DNA of 64,000 nt from Flavonifractor sp052065355 (lineage in GTDB: Bacteria > Bacillota > Clostridia > Oscillospirales > Oscillospiraceae): assembly GCF_052065355.1 (NCBI RefSeq), contig NZ_JBQHUF010000006.1:1-64000 (forward strand). Reading direction: 5' to 3'. A program made the translations under genes and the position numbers. The notes beneath the pieces are model-generated. The model was not told the DNA's origin and did no database searches. It was given only the letters and a program-made list of their open reading frames with translations. Below, piece after piece: positions 37,383 through 46,509 of this stretch. Numbering within the stretch: the stretch's first letter is position 1; each line of letters opens with the position of its first letter.

Positions 37383-39128
37383 ATGGCCGCACGCAAGGAC
37401 GGATATCTGAAGATCTTCGTCTCCTACTATAAGCCCCACTGGCGGCTCTTTTTGCTGGATATGGTATGCGCGCTGTGCATCTGCATTGTGGATCTGCTCT
37501 TCCCCATGGTATCCCGCTGGTCCATGCAGACCCTGCTGCCCCAGAAGCTGTTTACCGCTTTCTTCGCCGTCATGGCCGCCCTGGTGGGAGCTTACGTCCT
37601 CAAGGGGGCGCTCTATTTTATTGTCACCTACTGGGGACACCTGCTGGGTGTGCGGATGGAGGCGGATATCCGCCGGGACCTGTTTGCCCACATGCAGGAT
37701 CTGTCCTTCTCCTTTTATGACAAGAACCGTACCGGTCAGCTGATGAGCCGGGTCACCGGCGACCTGTTTGAAATCACCGAGCTGGCCCACCACGGCCCGG
37801 AGGACCTGTTTATCTCCTCGGTGACCATTCTGGGTGCCTTCTGCATCATGCTCACCGTCCAGTGGCGGCTGGCCCTGGTGGTCTTTGCCGTCATCCCCAT
37901 CTTCATCCTCTTTACTGCCCTCACCCGGAAGAAGATGATGAAGGCCTCCATTGAGGTCAAGGCCAAGCTGGCCGGCATCAACGGTGAGGTGGAGTCCTCC
38001 ATCTCTGGCATGCGCACCGCCAAGGCCTTTGCCAACGAGCAGGCCGAGAGCGACAAGTTCAACGCCGCCAACGACCAGTTCCGGGGGGCCAAACGGGGCT
38101 ACTACCGCACCATGGCCTTTTACCAGTCGGGGATGGAGTTCTTTATGGGCATTCTGTCCGCACTGGTCATCGCCTTCGGCGGCTACCTGATCATGGTGGG
38201 ACAGATGGATTTTATCGATCTGACCACCTTTGCCCTGTACGTCACCACCTTTATCACCCCCATCCGCAAGCTGTCCGCCTTCGTGGAGCAGTTCATGCAG
38301 GGCATGGCGGGCTTTAAGCGGTTCGTGGAGCTGATGCGGGTAGAGCCCGCCATCCAGGACGCCCCCGACGCCCATCCCCTGGAGCATGTGAAGGGTGATA
38401 TTCTGGTGGACGACGTGTCCTTCCGGTATGAGTCCTCCGCCGAGCCGGTGCTGGACCACGTCACCCTCCATGTCCGCCCCGGCGAGACGGTGGCGGTGGT
38501 GGGCCCCTCCGGCGGCGGCAAGTCCACCCTGTGCCAGCTCATTCCCCGGTTCTACGACGTTACCGGCGGCCGGGTGCTGGTGGACGGCCAGGACGTGCGG
38601 GAGCTCCAGCAGCGCTCTTTGCGGGAGCACATCGGCATCGTACAGCAGGACGTGTTCCTCTTTGCCGGCACTATCTATGACAACATCCGCTACGGCCGCC
38701 CCGACGCCACTGAGGCGGAGGTGGTGGAGGCCGCCAAGCGGGCGGAGATTTATGACGACATCATGCAGATGCCCGACGGTTTCCAGACTCAGGTGGGTGA
38801 GCGGGGCGTGATGCTCTCCGGCGGCCAGAAGCAGCGGGTGTCCATTGCCCGTATCTTCCTCAAGGACCCGCCTATTTTGATCCTGGACGAAGCCACCTCC
38901 GCTCTGGACAGTGTCACCGAGGCCCGCATCCAGTCCGCCTTCGAGGAGCTGGCCCAGGGCCGCACCACCCTTATCATCGCCCATCGGCTGTCCACCATCC
39001 GCTCTGCCGGACACATCATCGTCATTGACGGCTGCGGTATCGCTGAGGAGGGCACCCACGAGGAGCTGATGGCCAAGGGCGGCGAATACGCCCGGTTATA
39101 CAGTCTCCAAAAATCAGTTTCCGTATAA
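37383..39128 (+). CDS. ABC exporter, fused permease and ATPase (homodimer type)
   Basis: 581 residues: a six-helix membrane domain (about 1-310), then an ATPase domain with Walker A GPSGGGKST, signature LSGGQKQR, Walker B ILILDEATSALD and H-loop IAHRLST. All catalytic residues are present, so it can act as a homodimer, unlike the paired exporter at 49-53 kb. The substrate may be a drug, lipid or peptide. GGAGGG at 7 nt supports the ATG at 37383. It is a single-gene unit ending in a terminator. Confidence 0.92.
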   Translation: MAARKDGYLKIFVSYYKPHWRLFLLDMVCALCICIVDLLFPMVSRWSMQTLLPQKLFTAFFAVMAALVGAYVLKGALYFIVTYWGHLLGVRMEADIRRDLFAHMQDLSFSFYDKNRTGQLMSRVTGDLFEITELAHHGPEDLFISSVTILGAFCIMLTVQWRLALVVFAVIPIFILFTALTRKKMMKASIEVKAKLAGINGEVESSISGMRTAKAFANEQAESDKFNAANDQFRGAKRGYYRTMAFYQSGMEFFMGILSALVIAFGGYLIMVGQMDFIDLTTFALYVTTFITPIRKLSAFVEQFMQGMAGFKRFVELMRVEPAIQDAPDAHPLEHVKGDILVDDVSFRYESSAEPVLDHVTLHVRPGETVAVVGPSGGGKSTLCQLIPRFYDVTGGRVLVDGQDVRELQQRSLREHIGIVQQDVFLFAGTIYDNIRYGRPDATEAEVVEAAKRAEIYDDIMQMPDGFQTQVGERGVMLSGGQKQRVSIARIFLKDPPILILDEATSALDSVTEARIQSAFEELAQGRTTLIIAHRLSTIRSAGHIIVIDGCGIAEEGTHEELMAKGGEYARLYSLQKSVSV

Positions 39129-39133
39129 GAAAA

Positions 39134-39176
39134 GCGTCCGGCCATTGCAAAAATGGCCGGGCGCCGGTTCTTTTTC
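39134..39176 (+). terminator. ABC exporter terminator
   Basis: A 12-bp stem (39134-39145 / 39153-39164, with one T-G pair) and a TGCAAAA loop, followed by CGGTTCTTTTTC. Confidence 0.75.
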
Positions 39177-39182
39177 AGGGTG

Positions 39183-39767
39183 TTACGGTTCAGAGGGGAA
39201 GGTAAAGACCGCCGCCTCAAAGGCAAAGCCGTTCTCCTCCGGCTCCGTCCCGTCGGGCCGCTCCAGGCCCAGGGTGTCGTAGTATTCGTTGGAAAACGGG
39301 ATACGCTCATAGGGGAAATCAGTCTGGAGCCCCTTGACGTACCCGAAGGGGTCCTCCATGGGCGTCAGGTCCAGATGCTCCCCAATGGCCCGGAGCACCG
39401 CCGTCACCTCCGGCGAAGCGGCATAGGCTGCCTCCTCCGGGTTGCGGATAAAGTCCTCAAACTGCTTTCTGCCCCACCAGACGATCTGCTGTAAGGGATT
39501 GGTGCACCCAACGGCCAGGATCAGCCGCAGAAAATCCCGGAAATTTTCCGCGATGGGATAGACAAACTGGTCGCAGCGGGTCTCCGGGTTGACGCAAAAG
39601 ACCATTTCTCCGAATTTCGGTAGGAAGCAGTAGTGGATTCCGTTGTCCCAGCCGATGATCTCCGCGTCCACGGGGGTGCAGAAATAAGGCTCACTGTCCT
39701 CCTCCGCCAGACCAATGGGGTAGCCGTCCAGCTTCAGGGCCTTGTATTTCTCATACCATGCGTCCAT
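39183..39767 (-). CDS. uncharacterised protein, possibly SMI1/KNR4 (SUKH)-like
   Basis: 194 residues, acidic and soluble, with no signal peptide or membrane helix. Segments such as EIIGWDNGIHYCFLP, VYPIAENFRDFLRLIL and a late W-rich WWGRKQFEDFI recall SUKH/SMI1-type proteins, some of which are toxin immunity proteins, but I see no decisive motif. No toxin gene is adjacent. It is 16 bp downstream of an MBL hydrolase and probably shares its transcript. Confidence 0.5.
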   Translation of the reverse strand: MDAWYEKYKALKLDGYPIGLAEEDSEPYFCTPVDAEIIGWDNGIHYCFLPKFGEMVFCVNPETRCDQFVYPIAENFRDFLRLILAVGCTNPLQQIVWWGRKQFEDFIRNPEEAAYAASPEVTAVLRAIGEHLDLTPMEDPFGYVKGLQTDFPYERIPFSNEYYDTLGLERPDGTEPEENGFAFEAAVFTFPSEP

Positions 39768-39783
39768 TTCGGTGCCTCGCTCA

Positions 39784-40767
39784 TTATACCGCCTGATAGC
39801 GGTTCAGACCGTCCTCCGCTTTGCAGGTGATCCGGCCCTGGGTCATCAGGTGATCCAGGTGGGACATGCACTCCCCTACCGCAAACCACTTCTGGGCTAC
39901 CGGGAACTCCGCCCAGTTTCTGGCCCGGATCTTCCAGGTCATGTATCCGGCTAGCTCATAAGCTCCGGCGCCGGGATGGTTCTTTACGGCCTGGAAGGCC
40001 TCCTCCAGGCGCTGGCGGTGGTGCTCCTTCAGCTGGTCCACCCGCTGGACCAGGTTGCCGCTCTCCCGGTGGCCGGGGAGGGCACACTTGGGTACATAGT
40101 TCCGGATGGCGTCCAGGCTCTCCAGATAGGAGCCCAGGGCGTCGGGCATGTCAGGCCAGGCGGTGATGTTGGGCGTGATATCAAAGAGCACGTGGTCGCC
40201 CAGCAGCAGCAGGCCCTCGCCCTCCACCCAGAAGCACATCTGGCCGGGGGTGTGGCCGGGCATCAGCAGGGCCCGGAGCCGGAATCCGCCGGCCTCCAGC
40301 ACCTGGCCGTCCACCAGGCTCTCATAGTGGCCCCCCTCCGGAGGCGCCATGGACCAGGCGGGATTGGTGTGCTCCATATCCTTCAGCAGCTCCGCCGGAA
40401 ATCCCTCCTGCCCAAAGCGTAGAAGCCAGGCATCCCACTGAGCGGCCCGCTGCTCTTTGTAACAGTCCAGAGCCGGGCGGTCAATGGCGCTGACAAAAAT
40501 CGTGCCCTTCTCCCCCGCCGCCTCAGGAGCCAGACCGGCGTGGTCGGAGTGGAGATGGGTGAGCAGCACGTCCACGTCGCCGGGAGCCAGACCCAGCTCC
40601 TTCAGCTGAGAGAAGAGGGCCTGGCGGCAGGGATCCTGGCGGAAGCCGGTGTCCACCAGCAGGCAGCGGTCCTTTCCCCGGATCAGGTAGGCGTTGAGCT
40701 CCTTCAGCGGGTTGCCCGGCAGGGGGACGGGGATGCGGTACAGGTTGGGAATGATCTGCTGAGGCAT
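39784..40767 (-). CDS. MBL-fold metallohydrolase
   Basis: 327 residues. The metal site THLHSDHAG is near residue 80, a second His is in LMPGHTPGQM, and LLGDHVLFDITPN carries the Asp. A helical C-terminal region of about 100 residues follows, as in LACTB2-type and similar hydrolases. The ATG at 40767 is 10 nt from AAAGGAG; an upstream in-frame TTG is too close to the ribosome site. Substrate unknown. Confidence 0.87.
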   Translation of the reverse strand: MPQQIIPNLYRIPVPLPGNPLKELNAYLIRGKDRCLLVDTGFRQDPCRQALFSQLKELGLAPGDVDVLLTHLHSDHAGLAPEAAGEKGTIFVSAIDRPALDCYKEQRAAQWDAWLLRFGQEGFPAELLKDMEHTNPAWSMAPPEGGHYESLVDGQVLEAGGFRLRALLMPGHTPGQMCFWVEGEGLLLLGDHVLFDITPNITAWPDMPDALGSYLESLDAIRNYVPKCALPGHRESGNLVQRVDQLKEHHRQRLEEAFQAVKNHPGAGAYELAGYMTWKIRARNWAEFPVAQKWFAVGECMSHLDHLMTQGRITCKAEDGLNRYQAV

Positions 40768-40857
40768 GGGGTGCAATCTCCTTTGTCATCATTTTTAAAT
40801 TGATTATATACGATTTTTCTCGGATATGCTATACTATTCTTCCGAAGGAGGGGGACC

Positions 40858-41655
40858 ATGACCAAGACGGAACTGCTGAACAAGCTGGCCCGGGACGGTG
40901 AGGAGCGGCTGCTGCTGGCCCGGGTACTGGACAAGCTGGAGCTGGCCTGGGACCGGGGCGTCCCCAGTCACACCGGCTTTCTCTCCCCCCATGAGCGCGC
41001 CGTTGTGGAGGGGCTGATCCGGGCGGAGGGCTGGCCCCGGCACCTGTTTTTCGGCGGCTTTGCCGACGCCGAGCGGACGGTGTGCGCCTTTCTCCCCGAC
41101 TGGCTGGAGGAGGAGGACTGGCTGGCCGGACAGGAGTATGACCCCATCCGGGCCCTCCGCTGTACCTGGACCGGCGGCAGCCTGACCCACCGGGACTTCC
41201 TGGGCTCCATCCTGGGCCTGGGCCTGGACCGGGAGAAGGTGGGAGACCTGCTGGTGAGAGACGGCGTGTGCGACGTGCTGGTGCTGGAGGACGTGGCGGA
41301 CTTCCTGCTCCTCCACCTGGAGCAGGCGGGCCGGGTACACTTGAAGGTGAGCTCCATTTCCCTGGAAATGGTGTCTCCTCCGCCGGTGCAGGTCAGGACC
41401 ATCCGGGATACGGTGAGCTCCCTGCGGCTGGACGCGGTGGCATCCTCCGGTTTCTCCATATCCCGGGGCAAGGCCGCCGACCTGATCTCCTCCGGCAAGG
41501 TACAGCTCAACCACCAGGAGTGCCTCAAGCCCGACCGGCCGGTGAATGAGGGAGACACCCTCTCCTGCCGGGGTTTTGGCAAGTGCGTGGTGAAGGAAGT
41601 GGGCGGCCCGTCCAAAAAGGGGCGTATTATGATCGTATTGGAGCGGTATGTATAA
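40858..41655 (+). CDS. ylmH: S4-domain RNA-binding protein YlmH
   Basis: 265 residues. The YlmH N-terminal domain contains FGGFADAERTVCAFLPDW. The C-terminal S4 domain (about 180-240) contains SSGFSISRGKAADLISSGKVQLNH. Bacillus YlmH binds stalled 50S subunits and can act in ribosome quality control. In Bacillus it lies between ylmG and divIVA; here it stands 36 kb away from the sepF-divIVA cluster and pairs with a DUF896 gene. GGAGGGGG precedes the ATG. Confidence 0.9.
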   Translation: MTKTELLNKLARDGEERLLLARVLDKLELAWDRGVPSHTGFLSPHERAVVEGLIRAEGWPRHLFFGGFADAERTVCAFLPDWLEEEDWLAGQEYDPIRALRCTWTGGSLTHRDFLGSILGLGLDREKVGDLLVRDGVCDVLVLEDVADFLLLHLEQAGRVHLKVSSISLEMVSPPPVQVRTIRDTVSSLRLDAVASSGFSISRGKAADLISSGKVQLNHQECLKPDRPVNEGDTLSCRGFGKCVVKEVGGPSKKGRIMIVLERYV

Positions 41656-41861
41656 TGGACGAGAAAAAAATCGCGCGGATCAATGAACTGGCCAAAAAGG
41701 CCAAGAGCGAGGAGGGTCTTACTCCGGAAGAGATGGTGGAGCGGGACCTGCTGCGGCAGGAGTATATTGCCGCCTACCGGAACAATCTGGTGGCCCAGCT
41801 GGAGAACACTGTCATCGTGGAGCCCGACGGCACCCGGCATAAGCTGGGCAAGAAGCCCTAA
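41655..41861 (+). CDS. DUF896 (YnzC-type) small protein
   Basis: 68 residues, beginning MDEKKIARINELAKKAKSEEGLTPEE: the helical hairpin of the DUF896/YnzC family, with LRQEYIAAYRNNL as second helix. Bacillus YnzC is encoded in the SOS-controlled yneA operon; the function is unclear. Its ATG overlaps the ylmH stop by one base (TAATG), so translation is coupled. Confidence 0.9.
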   Translation: MDEKKIARINELAKKAKSEEGLTPEEMVERDLLRQEYIAAYRNNLVAQLENTVIVEPDGTRHKLGKKP

Positions 41862-41865
41862 ACAC

Positions 41866-41901
41866 AAAAAACCGCCCTCCCGTGTGGGAGGGCGGTTTTT
41901 T
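41866..41901. terminator. bidirectional terminator
   Basis: A 12-bp stem (41870-41881 / 41886-41897) with a GTGT loop, flanked by A-run and T-run, between DUF896 (+) and the HtrA gene (-). Confidence 0.88.
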
Positions 41902-41910
41902 TATCTCAAA

Positions 41911-43242
41911 TTACCAGCCGAAGGGGAAGTTGTAGTAGTAGTTCCCGCCCTGCTGCTGGGACTGGGACTGCTGCTGTTGCTGCTCCTGATATTCCTGATA
42001 GAGCTGGTCCATGGCCGCCTGGGTGTCCTGGTTATCCTCGTCCAGGGTGACGGTCACATCCAGGGTGTCTCCGTCCCGGTAGACGGTAAAGGTGACCTGC
42101 TCCCCGGCCTTGCAGTCCTGAACGGCGGATTTGAGGGCGTCGCTGCTCTCCACGGTCTCGCCGTTGACGGCAGTGATGATGTCGCCCACCTGCAGGCCGC
42201 CCTTATCGGCACCGGAGCCCTCCAGCACGGCCATGACCTCAGCGCCGGCGGGAACGCCGTAGCGCTGGGCGGCCTCATTGACGTCGTTCATCAGGATGCC
42301 CACGTTGGGCTTGCCGGTGACATAACCGTGTTCCATGATGGAGGTGATCATATCCTTCACGTCGTTGATGGGAATGGCGAAGCCCAGGCCCTCCACGGAG
42401 GCCTCCGAGCTGGAGCTGCTGGACAGCTTGGCGGACACGATGCCCACCACCTGGCCGTACTCATTGAACAGAGGACCGCCGGAGTTGCCGGAGTTGATGG
42501 CGGTATCGGTCTGAAGCATGTTCATCACGGTGCCGTCGCTCATGGTGACGGAGCGGTCCTTGGCGGAGACGTAGCCGCCGGTGAAGGTGAAGGTCAGCTC
42601 ACCCAGGGGGTTGCCGATGGCGTACACGTTCTCGCCCACGTTCAGGGTGTCGGAGTCGCCCAGCACCACGGTTTGCAGGTTGCCCACGTCGATCTTCAGC
42701 ACGGCGATATCGTTGTCGGCCTCGCCGCCCACCAGGGTGGCGTCATAGCTCTTGCCGTCGGAGAAGAACACGGTGATGTCGCTGACGCCGTCAATGACGT
42801 GGTAGTTGGTCAGAATGTAGCTGGTGGTGGAATTGGAGCTGATGACAAAGCCGGAACCGGACACGGCGTTCTTCACGGTGTAGCCGAACACGTTGGTGTC
42901 CACATTGCCGTTGACGCCTACCACAGCGCCCAAGTTGGCGGCGTAGATCTCCTCCGGGGTGAGGACGGTCTGGCCGTCCACATTGGCCAGGGACACGGCG
43001 GTGGTGTTGCCGGTGCCCTGATAAATCACGGAATGGCTGCCTGCCAGCCGGCTGGCGGCCCACACGCCGCCGCCGCCCACTGCGCCGCCGATGAGGGCAC
43101 AGCACAGGCCCAGAGCCACAAACTTGGCGGCCATGCCCTTTTTCTTCGGCTTGGGCGGTTCGGTATCATGGACGTGGAACTGATCGGTCTCTATGATAGG
43201 CTCCCGTTCCTCAGGGGGTCTGTTATAATCGCTGTAATACAT
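41911..43242 (-). CDS. HtrA/DegP-like membrane-anchored serine protease
   Basis: 443 residues. A proline-rich cytoplasmic N-terminus is followed by one membrane helix (about 38-63) and a trypsin-like domain with His in LTNYHVID, Asp in ADNDIAVLKI and Ser in NSGNSGGPL. A single PDZ domain follows (GLQVGDIITAVNGETV). The C-terminal tail is Gln-rich and ends in aromatic residues. It degrades or refolds damaged proteins outside the cell. It forms its own unit downstream of the MerR gene. Confidence 0.93.
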   Translation of the reverse strand: MYYSDYNRPPEEREPIIETDQFHVHDTEPPKPKKKGMAAKFVALGLCCALIGGAVGGGGVWAASRLAGSHSVIYQGTGNTTAVSLANVDGQTVLTPEEIYAANLGAVVGVNGNVDTNVFGYTVKNAVSGSGFVISSNSTTSYILTNYHVIDGVSDITVFFSDGKSYDATLVGGEADNDIAVLKIDVGNLQTVVLGDSDTLNVGENVYAIGNPLGELTFTFTGGYVSAKDRSVTMSDGTVMNMLQTDTAINSGNSGGPLFNEYGQVVGIVSAKLSSSSSSEASVEGLGFAIPINDVKDMITSIMEHGYVTGKPNVGILMNDVNEAAQRYGVPAGAEVMAVLEGSGADKGGLQVGDIITAVNGETVESSDALKSAVQDCKAGEQVTFTVYRDGDTLDVTVTLDEDNQDTQAAMDQLYQEYQEQQQQQSQSQQQGGNYYYNFPFGW

Positions 43243-43341
43243 AACGCTTCGCTCCTTTGACGGGTTTGGTTTTTCTCTTTGGAACGGTACTTAGGATAAC
43301 CGGAAATTGTGTATAAAACATGAAGAAACTTTGCATCTTTT

Positions 43342-44169
43342 TTAAATTCCATCCATAACCGAAACAGACAATTTCAGCAAATACTGGTCATAGCCCTTGC
43401 AGCACAGCTCGTCCAGCAGCACATCCTCCAGCACCCAGGGACCCAGCTCCAGCCGGTTTTCATCGGCGTGGGAGAGCAGGCGGGCGTATCCCTCCCGTAT
43501 AGTGTCAAAGCTGCCGGCGTGGCAGTAGGTCAGGTACCGTCCCGCCGGGGCGGTGAAGAGCTCCACCCCCTTCAGCGGGCGATCCACTTGGGTGTAGCAG
43601 ATGGTGTAGCCGTCCCAATCTCCCCGCCGTGCGGCGTCCGTGGGCATGAGAGCCCCCAGAGCGTAGGGGCTGTCCACCCCGTGGGCGTCGCAGTATTCCA
43701 GGTGCCGGGCCATCACATGGACATACTTTTCCTGATCGGTGATGCCGGCGGCAGGAGTGGTCACATACCACCGCTCTGGCTGATCCTCCATTTCCACCCG
43801 GCCGGGGACCACTGCCATGGCCCGGCGGGTCAGCTCCGCCCGGCGGCCGATGAGCCGCCGGATGTGCCCCAGCCGGGTCAGCTTTTGGGTGAGAGCCGCC
43901 TGCTCCCGTTCCAGCAGAACCAGCAGCTCCTCCGGGCTGCGCCGGTCCAGGTAGGAGCGGATTTCCGCCAACGGCATCCCCAGCTCCTTCAAGGCGGCGA
44001 TGACGTTAAAGACCTCGATCTGCACCGGCGCATAGTAACGGTAGCCGTTCTCTCCTCGGATGGCGGGGGAAAAGATCCCGATTTCATCGTAGTGAAACAG
44101 GGTGTGTTTGCTCACCCCGCACAGCCGGGCAAACTCCCCGGTGGTAAAGCCTTTGTTTTTCTGCGGCAT
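43342..44169 (-). CDS. MerR-family regulator with GyrI-like effector domain
   Basis: 275 residues. The N-terminal winged helix (FTTGEFARLCGVSKHTLFHYDEIGI) is typical of MerR proteins. A coiled-coil linker follows, and a C-terminal GyrI/BmrR-like domain with WYVTTP and LFTAPAGRYLTYCHAGS strands that probably binds a hydrophobic drug-like ligand. It is divergent from a MATE pump, and the operator between them has the 19-bp spacer that MerR activators untwist. It likely activates the pump when ligand is bound. Confidence 0.92.
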   Translation of the reverse strand: MPQKNKGFTTGEFARLCGVSKHTLFHYDEIGIFSPAIRGENGYRYYAPVQIEVFNVIAALKELGMPLAEIRSYLDRRSPEELLVLLEREQAALTQKLTRLGHIRRLIGRRAELTRRAMAVVPGRVEMEDQPERWYVTTPAAGITDQEKYVHVMARHLEYCDAHGVDSPYALGALMPTDAARRGDWDGYTICYTQVDRPLKGVELFTAPAGRYLTYCHAGSFDTIREGYARLLSHADENRLELGPWVLEDVLLDELCCKGYDQYLLKLSVSVMDGI

Positions 44170-44184
44170 TTGGTCAACTCCCCC

Positions 44185-44215
44185 TTGACTTTCGGGTTAC
44201 CCGATAGTTTATCAT
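44185..44215 (+). promoter_or_regulatory. MerR-type promoter/operator of the MATE gene
   Basis: TTGACT (44185-44190) and TATCAT (44210-44215) are 19 bp apart. Inside the spacer is a perfect dyad, TCGGGT-T-ACCCGA (44192-44204). An over-long spacer with a centred dyad is the hallmark of MerR-activated promoters. Confidence 0.88.
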
Positions 44216-44246
44216 ATTCGGAGCACCTGGGGAAGGAGGAATTTTT

Positions 44247-45581
44247 GTGAAAAACCGGCTGGACCAGGACTTCAGTCTGGGCGGGCTGCTGTACTTTGCC
44301 CTGCCCACTACCATTATGATGCTGGTCACATCTTTATATACCATTGTGGATGGCGTACTTACCTCCCGGCTGGTGGGAGAGAACGCCCTGGCTGCCATCA
44401 ATATCGCCTATCCTGCTGTCAGCGTCATGCTGGCGGTAGGCATCATGCTGGGTACCGGCGGCAGCGCCGTGGTGGGCCACCGAATGGGGGCGGGGGATCT
44501 GGAGGGCGCCAGGCGTACCTTCGGCTTTCTGGCTCTGACGGCTGTGTGTGCCGGCGGAGTCTTTACCCTGGTGAGCTGCCTGGGAGCGGAGCAGCTAGCC
44601 GGGCTGCTGGGAGCCAGCGATGTGCTGATGGCCGACACAGTCACCTATCTGCGCATCCAGCTGCTGTTTGCCCCCATGGCCATGCTCCAGCTGCTGTTTG
44701 AGAGCTTTTTCGTCACCGCCGGCCGGCCCGGCCTGGGTCTGGGCCTCACCATCGCGGCGGGGGTGACCAACGGGGTGCTGGACTGGCTGTACATGGGTCC
44801 GTTGGAGATGGGCATCGCCGGCGCGGCCATCGCCACCGTCACCGGCTACTGCATCCCGGCGGTGTGCGGGGTGATCTTCTTTCTGACCCGGAAGCACGGG
44901 CTGCGCTTCGGCAAGCCGGAGCTGCGGTGGCGGCTGCTGGGCCGGGCCTGCTTTAACGGCTCGTCGGAGATGGTTACCAACCTGTCCACCGCTGTTACCA
45001 CCTTTTTCTTTAACGCCATCATGCTGGATCTGCTGGGAGAGCCGGGTGTGGCCGCCATTACCATCGTGCTCTACGCCCAGTTCCTGCTGATCGCCCTCTT
45101 TTTGGGCTTCTCCATGGGAGTTGCCCCGGTGTTCAGCTTCAACCACGGGGCGGAGCGGTACGATCGGCTGCGGGCTGTGTTTGCCCACTGCGCCCGGTTT
45201 ATCCTGCTGGGGGCGTTGGCCATTTTCGCCGCGGCTCAGCTGCTGGCGCCCGTTATTGTGGGGGTCTTCTCCCCCAAAGGTACCCAGGTCTACGACCTGG
45301 CCCTGTACGGTTTCCGGCTGTTTGCGCCCGCCTTCCTCTTCGCCGGGGTGAACATTTTTGCCTCTGCCCTGTTCACCGCCCTGGGGGACGGAACCCGGTC
45401 GGCGATCATCTCCTTTGCCCGCACCTTTGGCTTCTTGATGGCCGGGCTGCTCTTGCTGCCCCGGCTGCTGGGGGTACCTGGAGTATGGCTGGCGGTGCCG
45501 GCGGCGGAAGCTCTGAGCTGCGTGCTCTCCGGCCTTCTGCTGTGGCGCAATCGGGGCATGTACGGTTGGAAAAAAACATAG
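44247..45581 (+). CDS. MATE-family multidrug efflux transporter
   Basis: 444 residues with 12 predicted membrane helices in two MATE repeats (GLLYFALPTTIMMLVTSLY at the N-terminus, VATION-free hydrophobic core, matching repeats after residue 230). It exports cationic drugs using a Na+ or H+ gradient. It starts with GTG after GGAGG at 8 nt and is controlled by the divergent MerR regulator through the 19-bp-spacer promoter. Confidence 0.92.
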   Translation: MKNRLDQDFSLGGLLYFALPTTIMMLVTSLYTIVDGVLTSRLVGENALAAINIAYPAVSVMLAVGIMLGTGGSAVVGHRMGAGDLEGARRTFGFLALTAVCAGGVFTLVSCLGAEQLAGLLGASDVLMADTVTYLRIQLLFAPMAMLQLLFESFFVTAGRPGLGLGLTIAAGVTNGVLDWLYMGPLEMGIAGAAIATVTGYCIPAVCGVIFFLTRKHGLRFGKPELRWRLLGRACFNGSSEMVTNLSTAVTTFFFNAIMLDLLGEPGVAAITIVLYAQFLLIALFLGFSMGVAPVFSFNHGAERYDRLRAVFAHCARFILLGALAIFAAAQLLAPVIVGVFSPKGTQVYDLALYGFRLFAPAFLFAGVNIFASALFTALGDGTRSAIISFARTFGFLMAGLLLLPRLLGVPGVWLAVPAAEALSCVLSGLLLWRNRGMYGWKKT

Positions 45582-45582
45582 C

Positions 45583-45612
45583 AAAAACGGGCGGCCGTTA
45601 CGGCCGCCCGTT
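45583..45612. terminator. terminator overlapping the DUF1294 stop codon
   Basis: A 13-bp palindrome (45586-45598 / 45600-45612) with A-rich sequence on the left, giving a T-run for the minus strand. The DUF1294 stop codon (45598-45600) lies at its tip. It also ends the convergent MATE transcript. Confidence 0.75.
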
Positions 45613-45879
45613 CCATATCCAGAAGAGCCAGAACCCCAGAGCCAGCTGGGCGATGAGGATCGCCGGCAGGCCCCACTTAAAGTACCAGTGACGGGTCTTG
45701 TGGTGGAAAAGCCTCATACCCAGGATGGCGCCCGGGGAGCCCCCCAGCACAGCCACCAGGAAAAAGGTCTTTTCCGGCACCCGCCAGGCGCCCCGTTTGG
45801 CCTTTCGCTTGTCGATCCCCATGAGGGAAAAGTCCAGAATACTGAGGGCAAGCACCCACAGCCCGATCCATTTCAGCAT
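45598..45879 (-). CDS. DUF1294 small membrane protein
   Basis: 93 residues with three hydrophobic segments and the DUF1294 core GIDKRKAKRGAWRVPEKTFF followed by GGSPGAILGMRLFHHKT. The function of the family is unknown. The start overlaps the end of the upstream protease-like gene by 7 nt. Confidence 0.88.
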   Translation of the reverse strand: MLKWIGLWVLALSILDFSLMGIDKRKAKRGAWRVPEKTFFLVAVLGGSPGAILGMRLFHHKTRHWYFKWGLPAILIAQLALGFWLFWIWNGRP

Positions 45880-46508
45880 GCGTCTACCCCCAAGGCGGCC
45901 ACCAGGCCGCCTCTTTTTTTACTGGTCTGGTACCACAGCCTCAAGTCGATCTCCAGCTCCGCCCCGCTGTCCAGAATGGTGACCTTGTCCCCGTCCAGGG
46001 CGGTGATGGTCACCCAGTGCCACCAGTCCAGCCGCTTTTCCAGCCCGTTGTGGAGGTTGAGAAAGGCCACCGGACAGTCCCGCTCCAGGCTGGCGGCCAC
46101 AAAGGCGGCGGCCTGCTCATAGGGGAGCCGCTTGGTGCGGGCGGCGGGTACGGTGAACAGGGCGGGCGACAGCTCCAGCCCCACCGATCCGGCATAGGCC
46201 GCCATATCGTCCACCATCAGATCCGGCTTGTTCAGCCCGTGGGAAATGGGGGTGACATAGTCCCACACCCTGCACATCAGTTCCACAAAGGCCGCCCGGC
46301 CCGACACATCGTCCGGACACAGGGGCAGCAGATCGGCATGGGTGCGGGCCAGATAGGAAAAGATCACCGAGGCGGCGGTGGGGCCGCAGCCCGCCCGCTG
46401 CTGCCAGGGGTCGGAGTACCAGTCCTGGTCGGCTCCCCGGGTGACCTGTCCCTCCGGTCCCCGGATGTCCAGCAGCTCCGGCCGGGAGAGAGACGCGCGG
46501 TATGTCAT
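45873..46508 (-). CDS. C39/papain-like cysteine peptidase family protein
   Basis: 211 residues, cytosolic (no signal peptide). GCGPTAASVIFSYL gives the nucleophilic Cys at a helix start; WWHWVTITALDG supplies a His and TILDSG an Asp/Asn position, matching papain-like C39 peptidases or related amidases. Substrate unknown. It begins 1 nt after the ychF stop without a clear ribosome site, so it is probably translated by coupling with ychF. Confidence 0.65.
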   Translation of the reverse strand: MTYRASLSRPELLDIRGPEGQVTRGADQDWYSDPWQQRAGCGPTAASVIFSYLARTHADLLPLCPDDVSGRAAFVELMCRVWDYVTPISHGLNKPDLMVDDMAAYAGSVGLELSPALFTVPAARTKRLPYEQAAAFVAASLERDCPVAFLNLHNGLEKRLDWWHWVTITALDGDKVTILDSGAELEIDLRLWYQTSKKRGGLVAALGVDAC

Positions 46509-46509
46509 C

